Origin: G963678445 sp963678445
Lineage (GTDB): Bacteria > Hydrogenedentota > Hydrogenedentia > Hydrogenedentales > G963678445
DNA length: 64,000 nt
NCBI GenBank assembly: GCA_963678445.1
Contig: OY782877.1
Coordinates: 3,782,001 to 3,846,000 of the forward strand
Reading direction: 5' to 3'
Part shown: in pieces, positions 26,249 to 35,206 of the stretch
Layout: every line of letters starts with the position of its first letter
Position numbering within the stretch: the stretch's first letter is position 1
Position numbers and translations under genes: made by a program
The notes under the pieces: generated by a model
Database searches by the model: none
What the model was told of the DNA's origin: nothing
What the model saw: the letters and a program-made list of their open reading frames with translations, nothing else

Positions 26249-28465
26249 TTAAACCTTGAACTGCCCAACCAATTCGGAAAGGCGGGCGGCCAATGCATTG
26301 AGTTGCTGCGCTGCCGTGTCAGTATCAGCAGCCCCACGTGCCGTTTCCTGTGCCGCCAGGTTCAACTCATTGATATTCTCAGTCACCTGTGTCATTCCAT
26401 CAGCAGCCCCCTTGGCGCTTTGGGTGGCATTTTGCGCCTCCGAAGCCAAGGTTGAAATATTCTGCGCAATTTCATTGGCCCCCTCTACGGCCTGCGTAAC
26501 ATTGCACGAAACCTCATTAGTCCCCTTAGCGGCTTCCTGAACATTTCGCGAAACCTCATTGATCCCCTGAGACGCTTCGTTAATGCTTTGTGCAATCTCA
26601 TTCGTTGTCAGCGTCTGTTCCTGCACCGATGCGGCAATCGTGCCTGCGATCGTATTGATTTCAGCAATAACCCCGATAATATTCTGTATAGCCTCCACGC
26701 TGGATTGACTATTATACTGTAAAGCTTCCACCTGCTCCCGGATATCTTCCGTAGCGCCTGCTGTTTGCTTTGCCAGCTCCTTGACCTCATTGGCAACCAC
26801 GGCGAAGCCCTTGCCCGCTTCCCCAGCTGAAGCCGCCTCAATAGTGGCATTTAACGCAAGCAGATTCGTCTGTGCGGCAACCCCCGAAATCAGGTCAACC
26901 ACCTTGCTGATTTCATTTGCAGAACGCCCCATTGTATTGATCGCTTCCGAAGTCTCCTGTGCCACAGAAGAAGCTCTGGTCGCGACATTGGCCGCCTGCG
27001 TGGAATTTGAGGACACCTCTGCTAAACTGGCCGTCATTTCCTCAATCGCCGTTGCAATAGTACTTACCGACGTATTCATCTGTTCTGTAGAAGCCGCCAC
27101 CGTGTCCATATTCGCAGAAGTCTCGGTCACGGCCGCTGCTACCGTCGATAGATTTGAGGTTACCTCTTCCGAGGCTGCCGCAACCATATTGCTGTTTGAA
27201 CTGATGTTTTGGATGCCTTGCGCGGTTTCCTGCACACCCTCCGATGAAATGCTGATAGCGTTGGTGGCCGCATTGGACTGTGCAGAGAGTTCCTCTGCCG
27301 TCGAAGCCAACTGCGTTGCCGTTTGATTCAGATTTTCCGACGAACCTGTCAGTTCACTGGTATTCTCTGCCACCTGTGCGATAATCGATTGAAGTTTTTC
27401 CAGGAACGTATTGAACCAGCGGGCCAATTCGCCGATCTCATCAGTGCGATCAACCGCCAGACGTACCGTAAGATCGCCTTCCCCCTGCGCAATATCCTTG
27501 AGGCGTTCTACAACATTATTGACTGCTTTGGAAATAGCGCTGGAAACAAACCACACCACTGTTGCACTTATAAGCAGGCCGAGAAGGCCCACGATAATTG
27601 AAATATTGCGTAGTTTTTTTACATCCGCCAAAAACTCATTCTGAGGCACAGTGGACACAACGATCCAGCCCATTTTCTTGAATTCTGCACATGCGGCGGT
27701 TTTATTTATCCCCCTAAAATTATAATCGATAATGCCGAATTTTTGGGTGATGATATCCTGGATGAATTCAAACTGCTGAATTTCTTCCGAGAATAAGTTT
27801 TTCGGGTTCGGGTGGCTCAACGTCATACCATCGCTGTTAAGCATGAGCGTATACCCCGTTGTACCTGGCTTGAGCGTGTAGAGGAATTCCTTTGCATAAG
27901 ACTCTAGTTCCAACGCAGCCGCCAAGGCGCCAATGACCTCACCATTTTCCTGTATGGGCACGGTGAATAGAAGAACAGGGCGTTGGGTCGCCGGCGATAG
28001 TGCGGCTTTGCTGTAATAAATTTCCCCAGCATGTATTTTCTCTATACTCTCACGGAAAGGCGGCATTTGTGTCAGATCCATTCCTACGCTTTTGCCGTCA
28101 ATGGAATCCATAAAGATTTTTCCAGAATAATCCAGCAAAAACAGATTTTCATAAATGTCCGTCTTGCTAAAAAAACTATCCAACAACAGCTGTGCTTGCG
28201 GGCTGCTTCCCGTGCGACATGCTGCACGAAAGGCAGGGACTTCTGCGAAACTGAGCGACTGCCGTTCCGCCTGCAGGAACCAATTGTCCAACGAGCGCAC
28301 GGCATGTTCCGCCATCTTCTGCATAGCATTTTTTTGCTGCTTCAACACACTGTCCGCAGCAAAGTGGTAGGAGACCGCCGTGAGGACCACAAGGAGTAAA
28401 GCGATAACCGAAATCATGGAGAACAACATTTTTTTCCGTAACGTCAACTTAATTTTCAGTTTCAT
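26249..28465 (-). CDS. Methyl-accepting chemotaxis protein with dCache sensor
   Basis: A 738-residue inner-membrane receptor. Membrane helix 1 is at about residues 13-35 (MLFSMISVIALLLVVLTAVSYHF). A roughly 250-residue periplasmic double-Cache-type sensor follows, then membrane helix 2 (IIVGLLGLLISATVVWFVSS). A HAMP domain precedes the long cytoplasmic coiled coil, with the signalling hairpin tip VVDLISGVAAQTNLLALNATIEAA...GEAGKGFAVVANEVKELAKQTA. It begins with ATG after AGGAGGA. It points toward the cheA cluster and is the likely receptor for it. The ligand is unknown. Confidence 0.95.
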   Translation of the reverse strand: MKLKIKLTLRKKMLFSMISVIALLLVVLTAVSYHFAADSVLKQQKNAMQKMAEHAVRSLDNWFLQAERQSLSFAEVPAFRAACRTGSSPQAQLLLDSFFSKTDIYENLFLLDYSGKIFMDSIDGKSVGMDLTQMPPFRESIEKIHAGEIYYSKAALSPATQRPVLLFTVPIQENGEVIGALAAALELESYAKEFLYTLKPGTTGYTLMLNSDGMTLSHPNPKNLFSEEIQQFEFIQDIITQKFGIIDYNFRGINKTAACAEFKKMGWIVVSTVPQNEFLADVKKLRNISIIVGLLGLLISATVVWFVSSAISKAVNNVVERLKDIAQGEGDLTVRLAVDRTDEIGELARWFNTFLEKLQSIIAQVAENTSELTGSSENLNQTATQLASTAEELSAQSNAATNAISISSEGVQETAQGIQNISSNSNMVAAASEEVTSNLSTVAAAVTETSANMDTVAASTEQMNTSVSTIATAIEEMTASLAEVSSNSTQAANVATRASSVAQETSEAINTMGRSANEISKVVDLISGVAAQTNLLALNATIEAASAGEAGKGFAVVANEVKELAKQTAGATEDIREQVEALQYNSQSSVEAIQNIIGVIAEINTIAGTIAASVQEQTLTTNEIAQSINEASQGINEVSRNVQEAAKGTNEVSCNVTQAVEGANEIAQNISTLASEAQNATQSAKGAADGMTQVTENINELNLAAQETARGAADTDTAAQQLNALAARLSELVGQFKV

Positions 28466-28852
28466 GAGTTCCTCCTAAAGCATGGTTGCATTTGCTAAGC
28501 TCGTTTATAACATAATTCGGGATAAAACCGCAATAGCGTTTGAGATAAATTATAAAATCAATAAAAACAATAAGACAGAAAATAATATAATTCTCGACTT
28601 TATTCTCCTATTTCAGCATTCCAGCACTTCATTTTGTGTCTGCTATAATTTAGTTTCTATTGATGTGTTTATGTATAGAGCACATATGAAACGCTCAATT
28701 ACATAGACTGCTTGCTCAATTGAATAATTTCTTCTTATAATTGTACGAATATTATTCCTTCATGGGATTCATATGCGGCTATACACGCTTACACACCAGT
28801 TGGCTAAACAAACCGGAAAAGCCGACTTTTAAACGAAAAAGAAGGGGAAAGC
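28466..28852. other. AT-rich divergent intergenic region
   Basis: A gene-free stretch between the divergent MCP and TPR genes, clearly richer in A and T than its surroundings. TGCTATAAT at 28641-28649 is an extended -10 on the plus strand for the TPR gene. I see no repeat of the dispersed family and no coding sequence. Confidence 0.5.
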
Positions 28853-30310
28853 ATGTTGAAAAAGATATCGAAAACACCAACTATCCTAAGGGGGCAGATA
28901 GCTTTCCGTAACTTTACAGCTATGCTATGCGTCTGTGCGCTGTGTTTCCTTGCCTGCGATACCTATGCTGAAAGGGACACAGCTTCACTCTATTATGAAT
29001 ACCAAGAGATTGCGATGTCGGGTAAACCGATGGATGATGCGGCGCGTCTGGATTGGGCGAAACGCCTGGAGGCCTCAGCCGGAAAAGTAGAGAACATCGC
29101 TCTTGCCTCACGAATGCGTGGGGAGGCGGGTGCACTTTATAGGTCCGTCGGGGAATTAGAACGCGCAACAACCGTCTATGAAAAAATGCTTTCGGCTGCT
29201 GAGAAGGCCCAGAACTATTCTTGCAAAATAGACGCACTTGAAAATCTTATGTCATCGGCGAACATTACGCATGGGTTTACACAACCGACCCTGGATGCCT
29301 GTATTGTTTTGGAGACGGCGTTGCAAAACCCGCCCGCCGAAGGACGGGCGTATTTTGACGAGAAACTGGTGAATCTTTACCAAGAAATGGGTTTTAAAGC
29401 ACACGCCATTGCAAAGTTCTCCAAAAATCCGGATGCGAAAGCGCATTACCTCGATTTGAGCCTCAAGTACTATTCAACCTATGCGGACTCCATTTCTCAG
29501 GAAAGTCCGGACTTTTATCACGCCCAATATGCGATGGCGGAAATTTACCGTGCTATGGGGGAATATGCGAAGGAGGGGGATATTCTTATGGAACTTTATG
29601 AACAGGGACAACCTGCCAAAATGTCTCCCTCAAGTGTGTTTCTGCAAGCCATAACCGCCCGCTATGGCAAGCTTTCTCCTACCTATCAGCGTGAATTGGA
29701 GCGCTACCTTGCGCAGGCAGAGCCGGATGAACGCACCCCGATTGCGCGTTGGCACTTGGCCGAAAGCTATATGCGTAGCGGCGACTACAAGAAAGCGATT
29801 GTGTTGTTTGAGCAGCTTCTGGAGGTGGATGTGGTTGGACTTGGAAGCCTGGAACATAAGTTATTTACGCTTGTTTCGGCGCTATTAGGCGATGGTCAGC
29901 GCAAGCGCGCCCGCGAATTATTGGAAGAAATAGCGCGCGATTTTCCTGATAGTCCCTATGCCAACCTGGCTCGAATCAATTTGCAGCGCATGCAAGAAGC
30001 AGATGAATTGGCGGCCAGAAAACAAAAAGAACAGTGTTCAGAGACAACCCAATCCCCAGACTCGGCAAAAACACCTGCGGCTTCCCCGACAGATTCCAAA
30101 TCTCCTCACCTAGCCAGCACCTTGCCCAAACCTGAATCCAAACCTGCAGCACAAACAACTACCGTCGCCCTTGAAATGCCAAAGAAAAAAGAGGCCACCC
30201 CCGATTATACCCTAGCTGCTTTCGCTTTGGGAGGATTGATGATTTTCCTCCTTACTTTTTTTGCTTACTCTCAGATTCAAAAGAACACTCCTCAAAGAAA
30301 ACGCCGTTAA
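28853..30310 (+). CDS. TPR-repeat protein with C-terminal membrane anchor
   Basis: A 485-residue protein. An N-terminal hydrophobic segment (MLCVCALCFLACDTYAE) looks like a signal or anchor. Residues about 35-390 are helical repeats of TPR type (GALYRSVGELERATTVYEKML, WHLAESYMRSGDYKKAIVLFEQLLEV, ALLGDGQRKRARELLEEIARDFPDSPYANLARINLQRM). A Pro/Ser/Thr-rich linker leads to a C-terminal membrane helix (AAFALGGLMIFLLTFFAY) and a short basic tail. It is probably a periplasmic scaffold held by its C-terminus. The next gene, a solute-binding protein, begins 58 bases later. Function is unknown. Confidence 0.75.
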   Translation: MLKKISKTPTILRGQIAFRNFTAMLCVCALCFLACDTYAERDTASLYYEYQEIAMSGKPMDDAARLDWAKRLEASAGKVENIALASRMRGEAGALYRSVGELERATTVYEKMLSAAEKAQNYSCKIDALENLMSSANITHGFTQPTLDACIVLETALQNPPAEGRAYFDEKLVNLYQEMGFKAHAIAKFSKNPDAKAHYLDLSLKYYSTYADSISQESPDFYHAQYAMAEIYRAMGEYAKEGDILMELYEQGQPAKMSPSSVFLQAITARYGKLSPTYQRELERYLAQAEPDERTPIARWHLAESYMRSGDYKKAIVLFEQLLEVDVVGLGSLEHKLFTLVSALLGDGQRKRARELLEEIARDFPDSPYANLARINLQRMQEADELAARKQKEQCSETTQSPDSAKTPAASPTDSKSPHLASTLPKPESKPAAQTTTVALEMPKKKEATPDYTLAAFALGGLMIFLLTFFAYSQIQKNTPQRKRR

Positions 30311-30368
30311 TTTAGAAAGAATCTGTCTCTGGCAGTTCTTCAACCCAAATTGTGAAGGAGAAAAACGA

Positions 30369-31697
30369 ATGCTTTTGTTTTGTTGGATTGGAAAAAGAAT
30401 AAAATCGCACGTGTTGTTCTGTTTTGTGCTTCTCTCCTTTTTTCTTTCTGGGACGATTTTTGCTGCTGCAGCCGATACGGAGATGGAGCCTGCGGTAGAA
30501 ATAGAAATAGGTTCCCTTTCCGCCCCGTCAGATGCGGCGATATGGTTTGAAGAACAGGTGGATCGCTTTAAATTCAAGTATCCACATATTGCTGTTGACT
30601 TGGTCGACGTAGAAGAACCGAAGCGCCCCAAATTTCCTTTGACCGAGAACCCGCCACTGGCAAGGAATGTCATTGGAATTGACAGTGAACTTGGCTATGA
30701 GATTCCTTATTTGGTATCGCGTGGAATCCTGGCGCCGATTGACGATTTTCTTCCAGATAAAGCATTTGATTTTTCTGTATTCTATGATTCGGATTTAGCC
30801 CCTGTTCAATATCAGGGAAAAACCTGGGCCATTCCCTGGCTCGCACGCACTGAAGTCCTTGTTTGCAATATGGCGCTTTTTGAAAAGGTGGGGCTGACGC
30901 GTCCTCCTAAAACTTGGGACGAGCTTACCCGTTATGCGCAAAGGCTTACCCGTTTTTCGCATGGTAGCGATACGGTCCAGATCGGTTTGCGCTTGGGGAA
31001 GTCAAACGATGCCCTTGCCATGACCATGCTGTCCTTCATCATGCAAAAAGACGGTTATGTGATGCGGGATGGAAAGTTTACGTTGAAGCATAAAAGCGTG
31101 CCGGAATGCGTGAATTATTTTCGTTATCTCCTTACAAAGTCGAATGCGATACGATACAATTCCCAAACTCTGGCTGAAGCATTAGAGGATGAACCCTCGC
31201 TTTGCTATGGTATGCATATTGTGCCGATTGAAGAGGTCGCAGCGGTTTTTGACAGAAAAGAATTTACGTTTAGCTCAATTCCTATGGAGGGGAAAAAAAT
31301 TCAGGCCTGTCGGAAACGCCTGTATCTTGCCATCCGTAAATCATCTGAAGCCGAAGAAAACGCCTCATGGCTTTTTGTTCGGTCATTTGCATCGCCTTCC
31401 ATTCATCTTCCCGCACGTCCAGCAGGTTTTCCTTGTGTGCGCACTATCGTAAAACGAAATGATTTCAAGACACTTTTCAATTATGGTGCAAATGGTATAG
31501 AAACGCTTTTTACGACGGCCGAGTTTGCCATGGATTACGGCGAGCCGGTCGTGCATCGCATACCGGGCTTTGAGGCGTTGTGGCCAGGTCTTGTTCCTGT
31601 ACTGGAGGGGCGAGCCCGGCTTAGCGAAGTTGCCGACAGCGTTGTGGCTGAACCAAATCAGATCATAAAGCCAATTTCGTATGTTACTGGGAAGTAA
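30369..31697 (+). CDS. Extracellular solute-binding protein (sugar ABC family 1 type)
   Basis: From ATG 30369 (GAAGGAG upstream) it has 442 residues with a signal peptide (HVLFCFVLLSFFLSGTIFAAAA). The mature part follows the family 1 binding-protein plan: WFEEQVDRFKFKYPHIAVDLVDV, then YEIPYLVSRGILAPIDDFL, the YQGKTWAIPWLARTEVLVCNMALFEKVGLTRPPKTWDEL signature, and a late WLFVRSFAS segment. Such proteins bind sugars or oligosaccharides for ABC importers, but no permease or ATPase genes are adjacent. It may therefore work with an orphan transporter or as a sensor partner. An earlier in-frame reading overlaps the previous gene. Confidence 0.85.
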   Translation: MLLFCWIGKRIKSHVLFCFVLLSFFLSGTIFAAAADTEMEPAVEIEIGSLSAPSDAAIWFEEQVDRFKFKYPHIAVDLVDVEEPKRPKFPLTENPPLARNVIGIDSELGYEIPYLVSRGILAPIDDFLPDKAFDFSVFYDSDLAPVQYQGKTWAIPWLARTEVLVCNMALFEKVGLTRPPKTWDELTRYAQRLTRFSHGSDTVQIGLRLGKSNDALAMTMLSFIMQKDGYVMRDGKFTLKHKSVPECVNYFRYLLTKSNAIRYNSQTLAEALEDEPSLCYGMHIVPIEEVAAVFDRKEFTFSSIPMEGKKIQACRKRLYLAIRKSSEAEENASWLFVRSFASPSIHLPARPAGFPCVRTIVKRNDFKTLFNYGANGIETLFTTAEFAMDYGEPVVHRIPGFEALWPGLVPVLEGRARLSEVADSVVAEPNQIIKPISYVTGK

Positions 31698-32052
31698 AAG
31701 GGCTAAAAGCTTTCAGTGTGTAGTGTTTTTTGATATCCAGGGACGAGGAAATGTATTTTGTACTTTAAGCCCTTATTCTGTTTTAGTATCGATATTTTCG
31801 AGATGTTTTTTAAGAAATAGTGGTTTGCGCATGCTCCGCCGTTATTTCTATTGAATAAATTTTTCCGTAGGTTGTATGAATTTCGTGCTTTAAGGTTAAA
31901 AGTTTGCTATAACAAACGAGATTCCACACTTTGCGGGAGACGACAGTGTTCAGCTAGGGTCCACCATTTGCGTTGTGCTTCTTAAGATGCTTCGGTGGTT
32001 GATCTGACAAAAGCCATCAGTTTGAAATTATAAATGAGGGAGAAGTTCTCGT
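31698..32052. other. Gene-free leader region before the PASTA-NHL pair
   Basis: About 350 bases with no coding sequence and no dispersed repeat. The last part contains paired CCACC/GGTGG segments near 31960-32000 that could fold in the leader of the first PASTA-NHL gene. I see no convincing promoter hexamers. Confidence 0.4.
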
Positions 32053-35000
32053 ATGCGGACAAGGATGCAGCGGTTGTTTTTTTGCTTATTGGGTGCTGTT
32101 TTAGTATTGAGCACGTTAACCGGGTGCCCGAATTCTGGCCCTACAATTTGTGTGCCGGACCTTTCCAACATGACGCAGGCTGAGGCTACACCCTTGTTGC
32201 TTGCTGAGGAGCTTTGTCTGGGTAGGGTGAGCTGGGAGTATAGTGTGGAAGTTCCTGCAGGGGGAGTAATTGCGCAGGAGCCACCAAAAGAGACAATGGT
32301 TGCACCGGGTACGAGGGTAGATTTGGTGTTTTCCAAAGGAAAAAACCTTATCGCAGTGCCGAATCTGTTGGAAATGACGGAGGGCGAGGCACAGGCGCAA
32401 TTGCTTGCTGCTGGTTTTGCGGTGGGTGCCCTAACGGAGGCCTATAGCGATACTGTTCCGGTTGGGGGTGTGCTTAGTCAGGAGCCGGTTGCTGGGACGC
32501 GTGTGGCATCGAACAGTTCTGTAGCTCTGGTGGTTTCCAAGGGGCCTGAGTTTGTTTTGACACCAAGTGTAGAAGGCATGCTGCAGGGAACAGCGGAATC
32601 AGCGATTACGTTTTTGGGATTGGCCGTAGGGGACATAACGGAGGCCTATAGTGACAGCGTGCCTGTTGGACGCGTCATTGCTCAGGAACCCATTGCTGGT
32701 TCGAGCGTAGCACCGAATAGTGCCGTAGCGTTGCTACTTTCAAGGGGACCGGAACCGATAGCTGTTCCTAATCTAGTAGGTATGACGGAAGCGGGGGCTG
32801 TTTCCCAAATAATCGCTTCTGGTTTTGCAACAGGAGGGCTAACAAGGGAATATAGTGAACAGGTCGCTGCTGGTTTAGTGATGGGACAGACGCCTGTGCC
32901 GGAAGCGTACGAACTTCCCAATACTCCGATTGAATTAATAATTTCCCAAGGCCCTCAGCCGATTGCTGTTCCCGATGTGCGAAACATGACACGTATAGAG
33001 GCTGAATCGACGTTAAGCGCGGTGGGACTTCGTGTCAGTATAGTTCAGGAAAGCTATAGCGATACGGTTCCTGCAGGGCAAGTTGTCAGCCAGGAACCTG
33101 CGGCAGGCATGGAGACGCAGCCCGATACCAGCGTTATGTTGATTTTTTCGCAAGGCCCTGAGCCTGTTGTGGTTCCCGAACTTACAGGACTATTGCAATC
33201 GGAGGTGGAATCCGCCCTGTCTGCTGTGGGATTAGCTGTAGGCGAGGTGACGGAAGCCTATAGTGATGTTGCCTCAATGGGGCATGCAGCTGGACAAACA
33301 CCCGCAGCGGGAACGACGCTTTTACCAGGTAGAACGGTAGATATTGTGATCTCCAAAGGAGTCGATTTGCGCATTGCAGAATATGAACTCGATGCGGTGT
33401 GGCCAAAATGGCCATTAATGGGGGCTCCTGATGCAGATGCCAGGGGGGTGGCCATCGATCTGGAAGGTAATGTGTATGTTGTGGATTGGAAAAATTCCCA
33501 AATACGCAAATTTACGTCTGAAGGCGTGTTGCTTACCACATGGGGGGCTGAGGAGGATAGTGAAGGGAATGGGAAACTAAGCGACCCCTTTGCAATTGCG
33601 GTGGATGCAGCTGGCGCTGTGTACGTGAGTGATATCGAAGAACATTGCATTCAAAAATTTACGTCTGAAGGGGAATTCCTTACAAAGTGGGGGGGCGAGG
33701 GAGAGACGGCAGGCTCCTTTTCTTATCCGAGCGGTATAGCAGTGGATTTTGAAGGTGCGGTTTATGTGGTTGACTGCTGCAATCATCGTATTCAGAAGTT
33801 TACATCTGAAGGAGATTTTATTACCACATGGGGGGAAAAGGGAGATGACGCGGGCGCATTTTCCTATCCCCGTGGCATTGCGGTGAATTCGGAAGGTCAG
33901 GTATATGTTGCGGATAGCAATAACAACCGTATCCAACGATTTACTACCGAAGGGGGATTTTTGGGGCAATGGGGCACTGAAGGGGAGGGCGATGGGCAGT
34001 TCCAGCATCCGATTAGCGTGGTGATAGATGCATCAGGAAGTGTTTATGTAGTGGATAAGCGGGTGAAACGTATCCAGAAATTTACCTCGGTCGGCGTACT
34101 GCAAGGGGAATGGGAATTCACAGTACGAAATGAATCCAGTCGTTTTAATGGTAGTATGACTGTTGCTGGTGCTAACTCCCTCTATCTTTACGATGCGGAT
34201 AATTTTGATATCACAGAGTTTGGTTTCGACGGGGAGTTGTTGGTGGAATGGGAGTTGGACACTCCGGATTTATTTGTTTTCCCTTCAGATATTGCTGTGT
34301 CTTCCGACGGATACGTGTATGTTGTCGATACATGGCACTATTGTATTCAAAAGTTCGATGCTGCGGGAGCGTTTATCCTGAAGTGGGGAAGCAAGGGAGA
34401 TGGCGATGGAGAGTTTATAGACCCTGCAGCTATTGCGCTAGATGCTTTTGGAAATGTTTATGTTTCCGATATGAAGAATTTCCGTGTGCAGAAATTTAAC
34501 GCGGAGGGCGTTTTTCTGAAGTCATGGAATACGACAGAAGAGCCGTATACGCTTTCTAATCCGGATATGCTAGACGTGATTCAAGGCGGCCTTGCGGTAG
34601 ATGCATCGGGGAATGTTTACGTAGCGAATACATTATACAGGTGTGTTCAGAAGTTTACATCGGAGGGGACGTTGCTGATGCAATGGGGGGAGCGTGGTAG
34701 TACAAATGGATGCTTTGAGACACCAACCGATATCGCTGTGGATAATGATGGGATTGTATACGTGGTAGATGCGGGTAATCACCGTCTCCAACAATTCACC
34801 ACGAATGGCGCCTTTCTTTCTACGTGGAAATTCGGTTATGGAGGTGTGGGCTACGGCTCATTTTTCTATCCATTAGGGATTGCTGTGGATCGGACAGGGA
34901 ATGTCTATCTTTCCGATCTCGAGTCAACCACGCTTCAGAAATTTAGTCCTTGGGCGATATTTATGAGGCATATAACTTATTCTCACACATCTTCGTATAT

Positions 35001-35103
35001 CTCATTTGGCATTCAAATGGATATTGATACATCAGGAAATGTGTATATTGTCGACCTGATGGCCGGACAGGTCTTTAAATTTAAGCCTGTTATGCCGGAC
35101 TAG
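32053..35103 (+). CDS. Lipoprotein with six PASTA domains and NHL-type propeller repeats
   Basis: A 1016-residue protein. Its lipoprotein signal ends in TLTGC, and GAGGGAGAAG lies upstream of the ATG. Residues about 34-440 are six successive 68-residue PASTA-like units, each with VP(D/N)L..MT..EA...L...GL.VG..TEAYS..VP.G.V..QEP..G..V....V.L..S.GP. From about 445 to the end there are NHL/six-bladed-propeller-type repeats (GIAVD..G.VYVVD..NHRIQKFTSEGEFLTKWG..G...G.F). PASTA units normally form the external part of Ser/Thr kinases and penicillin-binding proteins and bind cell-wall fragments. NHL repeats mediate binding or enzymic contacts. The combination on a lipid-anchored protein is unusual. 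A near copy follows 103 bases later. Confidence 0.85.
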   Translation: MRTRMQRLFFCLLGAVLVLSTLTGCPNSGPTICVPDLSNMTQAEATPLLLAEELCLGRVSWEYSVEVPAGGVIAQEPPKETMVAPGTRVDLVFSKGKNLIAVPNLLEMTEGEAQAQLLAAGFAVGALTEAYSDTVPVGGVLSQEPVAGTRVASNSSVALVVSKGPEFVLTPSVEGMLQGTAESAITFLGLAVGDITEAYSDSVPVGRVIAQEPIAGSSVAPNSAVALLLSRGPEPIAVPNLVGMTEAGAVSQIIASGFATGGLTREYSEQVAAGLVMGQTPVPEAYELPNTPIELIISQGPQPIAVPDVRNMTRIEAESTLSAVGLRVSIVQESYSDTVPAGQVVSQEPAAGMETQPDTSVMLIFSQGPEPVVVPELTGLLQSEVESALSAVGLAVGEVTEAYSDVASMGHAAGQTPAAGTTLLPGRTVDIVISKGVDLRIAEYELDAVWPKWPLMGAPDADARGVAIDLEGNVYVVDWKNSQIRKFTSEGVLLTTWGAEEDSEGNGKLSDPFAIAVDAAGAVYVSDIEEHCIQKFTSEGEFLTKWGGEGETAGSFSYPSGIAVDFEGAVYVVDCCNHRIQKFTSEGDFITTWGEKGDDAGAFSYPRGIAVNSEGQVYVADSNNNRIQRFTTEGGFLGQWGTEGEGDGQFQHPISVVIDASGSVYVVDKRVKRIQKFTSVGVLQGEWEFTVRNESSRFNGSMTVAGANSLYLYDADNFDITEFGFDGELLVEWELDTPDLFVFPSDIAVSSDGYVYVVDTWHYCIQKFDAAGAFILKWGSKGDGDGEFIDPAAIALDAFGNVYVSDMKNFRVQKFNAEGVFLKSWNTTEEPYTLSNPDMLDVIQGGLAVDASGNVYVANTLYRCVQKFTSEGTLLMQWGERGSTNGCFETPTDIAVDNDGIVYVVDAGNHRLQQFTTNGAFLSTWKFGYGGVGYGSFFYPLGIAVDRTGNVYLSDLESTTLQKFSPWAIFMRHITYSHTSSYISFGIQMDIDTSGNVYIVDLMAGQVFKFKPVMPD

Positions 35104-35206
35104 TACGAGGATATCTTTTTTTAATCATCGTCAAAGTTTTTTAATCATGGCGATTTCATACACGTATTTTTTTGAACGCGTTAGGAATAGAGGGAGAAGT
35201 GGTGTT

